Assembly (NCBI GenBank): GCA_022432975.1
Contig: CM039512.1
Location: 6,101,858-6,165,857 of the forward strand
Source: Begonia masoniana
Taxonomy: Eukaryota; Streptophyta; Magnoliopsida; Cucurbitales; Begoniaceae
Direction of reading: 5' to 3'
Length of the DNA stretch: 64,000 bases
Position 1 is the stretch's first letter; every line of letters begins with the position of its first letter. A model generated the notes under the pieces. The model was not told where the DNA came from and did no database searches. It was given only the letters and a program-made list of their open reading frames with translations. This document shows, one piece after another, positions 61,831 through 64,000 of this stretch. The position numbers and the translations under genes are program-made.

Positions 61831-64000
61831 GCACACCGACTTTTGTGTCAAGGAACGTAACATTAATTACAATTCTAGAATATCCAACTAATCTTCCATT
61901 AAATGCTTAGTGATTCCATTATCTATTCAACTATCTTGTCCACCTAATAATTGAAATCTTTAATGCCCCATCATTAATTATAAACATGTATTAATTGAAA
62001 TCTTTTATCAAAATTTTAATTTTGTTCTAAAACCATTATTTTCTTAATCTTTGTGCACATATATCGTGTCACTAAGCTAAAACTGGATTGAAAATTTTTA
62101 AAACAAAATGAAGTCAGAAGACCAACGATTAATCTGAAACAAATCTATTTCTAATCGGCTTAATTTAATTCAATGAAACAAGAAAAGCGATTGTGAAATG
62201 ATATTGAAATTACGAAAACTAATAATCAAATAAGAAACCTCTCTTTTCCATCTCTCCCTCTTTCTTCTGAGATTGCAATAGTAAATAACTATTATAATTT
62301 TAATAACTAAATTAAATTTTAATAAAATATACATTATATTGATAAAATTGAAAATATTTATATCTGCTCGACTTATTAAGCTTGTTAAGCCGAATCAACT
62401 TGACTCGTTTAACTTGTGACTCGCAGGTCGACTCGAGTTGGAATTTTACATGAATAGTCTCGTTGACCTCGATTCGTTTAACTAGCTAGACTCAGTGAAC
62501 TTGACTTTTTCAACTCGTCCATATCATTTTTCACCTCTAAAACAAACCAACTAATAAATGGGAGTGTTCAAGATGACAAAAGAATTACTATTTGGGTGTG
62601 GGACTTTTTAGGAGCAGCCATGTTTAATAATTCTCTCCCTTAATGCATGGTTTTTCCGAACCTAGTTGGTTGGGTGTTGTAGGTGAGCATTTAATCTCCA
62701 GCTTAATTGTTTGTGTCCCCATATTTTAAAAATAGTTCCTTCTCATTGTTCCTTCACACTTTATTAATAACTAGTCACGTACCCTAGTTTGAAAAGAACA
62801 GAGACATTGCACATGCATATTATATTAATACCATTAATGCTACATTTCATGTGTATTGTTACAATGATAACGTTACATGCACACTTTATTTTCATGCGAG
62901 GAGGCAATACTTACGTATCACTCGCACGATGAAACTCACTATTGTAGATACCAAATGAATACGTAAAATGTATTTGTGAAATAAAAAAGTCACGGCAAGA
63001 AACAGAGAGGAGCGGTCGATATAAGACTAGGTCATTTAGTATTCACGAGAGGCAGTTTGAGCGCTTTGACGAGCTCCAATTGGTGCTCCGAGAATGACTA
63101 ACAAAATGTCTCCAAGCATAGTGTTGAAAAACCGAACTGAAAACGAAACAGAAAAACGAGAAAACAGTGGACACTAAGATTTACGTGGAAACCCTAGAAG
63201 GGAAAAAACCACGAACAGAGGAGAAATCACTATGTAAAATCAAGGTACAATGAGTTTTGCCGCACAAGTATATATTTATAATCATATTGAGATTCGCAAC
63301 GTGGGCCGAACCGACCTGATCCAGTCAGAAATCGGGTCACACCGAAACTAACACATAGAACATCCATGTACTTGTGTAACAAATACGATAGATGTCGACC
63401 GTTATGATTAGAATATACACGTAACAATGTTCATAAACGATCATTTTCAATAGCAAAATATTTTATCATAGCAAGAATACTTACGTTCGTAACAAAAGAA
63501 ACCATATCATTGTCCTGGTTATTCTTAATGTTAGTAGCCTAATCTTCTATTTCAACAAGTTTAAAAAAAATGTTACCCATAATAATTAGAGAAGGTGTTG
63601 TTGGTGGGAATTCTAGGTTGGAATTAATGGTGTTTGAGAATCAATAAATGGGATTTGTTAAATGTAGACCACCCAACTTCTTTATTGTGTTATATATGAA
63701 ATGCCAGAGGGGAAGCCTCAAATGGAGACTTATTTGCTTGACTCTCTAACTAGTAACTAGTACTGAATACCCACCCACTAGAAAGCAACAATTCCACCCA
63801 ATTTCCACACACCTTTTCATCAATTATGTCATTATTATTATAGCTTAATGTTAAGCTTCCAAGGAAGGCCAATGTAAAAGCTCAATTCTATAATATTTTT
63901 GGACTGCCCAATTGTTTTTGAAATTTCATGCTCTAAAGTTGGCGCGATTCGAGGCCGTGGTTGAGAGCTGGTTTTGAATCTAGAAATAGTCTTTCTTCGC
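61831..64000. other. AT-rich intergenic region, repeat trace at 63120-63240
   Basis: No gene is supported. 63120-63240 contains AAGATTTACGTGGAAACCCT, which resembles the dispersed non-coding repeats noted at 2.4 and 59.2 kb. The remaining sequence shows short AT-rich repeats only. Confidence 0.4.

Overview
The window is a flowering-plant nuclear chromosome segment, most likely from a eudicot. The evidence is spliced GT-AG genes, AT-rich spacers, and plant-only families: a PLS-class PPR editing factor, an LRR receptor-like pseudokinase, a BASS plastid carrier, a LEUNIG corepressor and a full-size ABCG transporter. The repeats are also plant-typical: hAT, Ty3/gypsy chromovirus, Cassandra TRIM and long-TIR Mutator-like foldbacks. 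I cannot name the species from the sequence.

Layout. 1-14.3 kb is a pile of dead mobile elements: the right part of a hAT element (1-1922), a 2.8-kb solo gypsy-type LTR (2886-5679) nested in another repeat, a 25-bp minisatellite, foldback and tandem repeats, and a second decayed hAT (10096 to about 14063). That hAT splits a plant-transposon-type gene and itself carries a young Cassandra element (12816-13638). 15.1-17.6 kb is an intronless PPR gene (CRR21 type). 20.0-22.6 kb is a two-exon LRR pseudokinase gene on the minus strand. 22.7-34.8 kb is repeat-rich: two foldbacks, then a three-level nest in which an outer LTR element (26301-33250) holds a MULE-like foldback in its left LTR and a dead Reina-type chromovirus (27871-32731) in its body. 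34.8-38.7 kb is a 13-exon BASS1-like gene. 39-41.4 kb holds two more foldbacks and an uninterrupted 440-nt run of A. 42.6-48.8 kb is a 16-exon LEUNIG-like gene. 49.6-57.6 kb is a 24-exon ABCG32/PEC1-type gene on the minus strand, convergent with LEUNIG. 59-64 kb is repeat-derived sequence with a second Cassandra (60032-61026).

The host genes are functionally unrelated neighbours, as is usual in plants: chloroplast RNA editing, receptor signalling, plastid metabolite transport, transcriptional repression, and cuticle precursor export. No operon-like or clustered pathway is visible.

Three single-base indels interrupt otherwise intact host genes: one in BASS1-like exon 11, one in the ABCG32 Walker A exon, and one in ABCG32 exon 14. 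They are either real lesions or base-level assembly errors. The 440-nt A run also invites suspicion about the assembly. I found no convincing new multi-gene system. The most distinctive structures are the Cassandra pair with different U3 modules, a hairpin array inside the solo LTR, and one palindromic core shared by foldbacks with unrelated ends.
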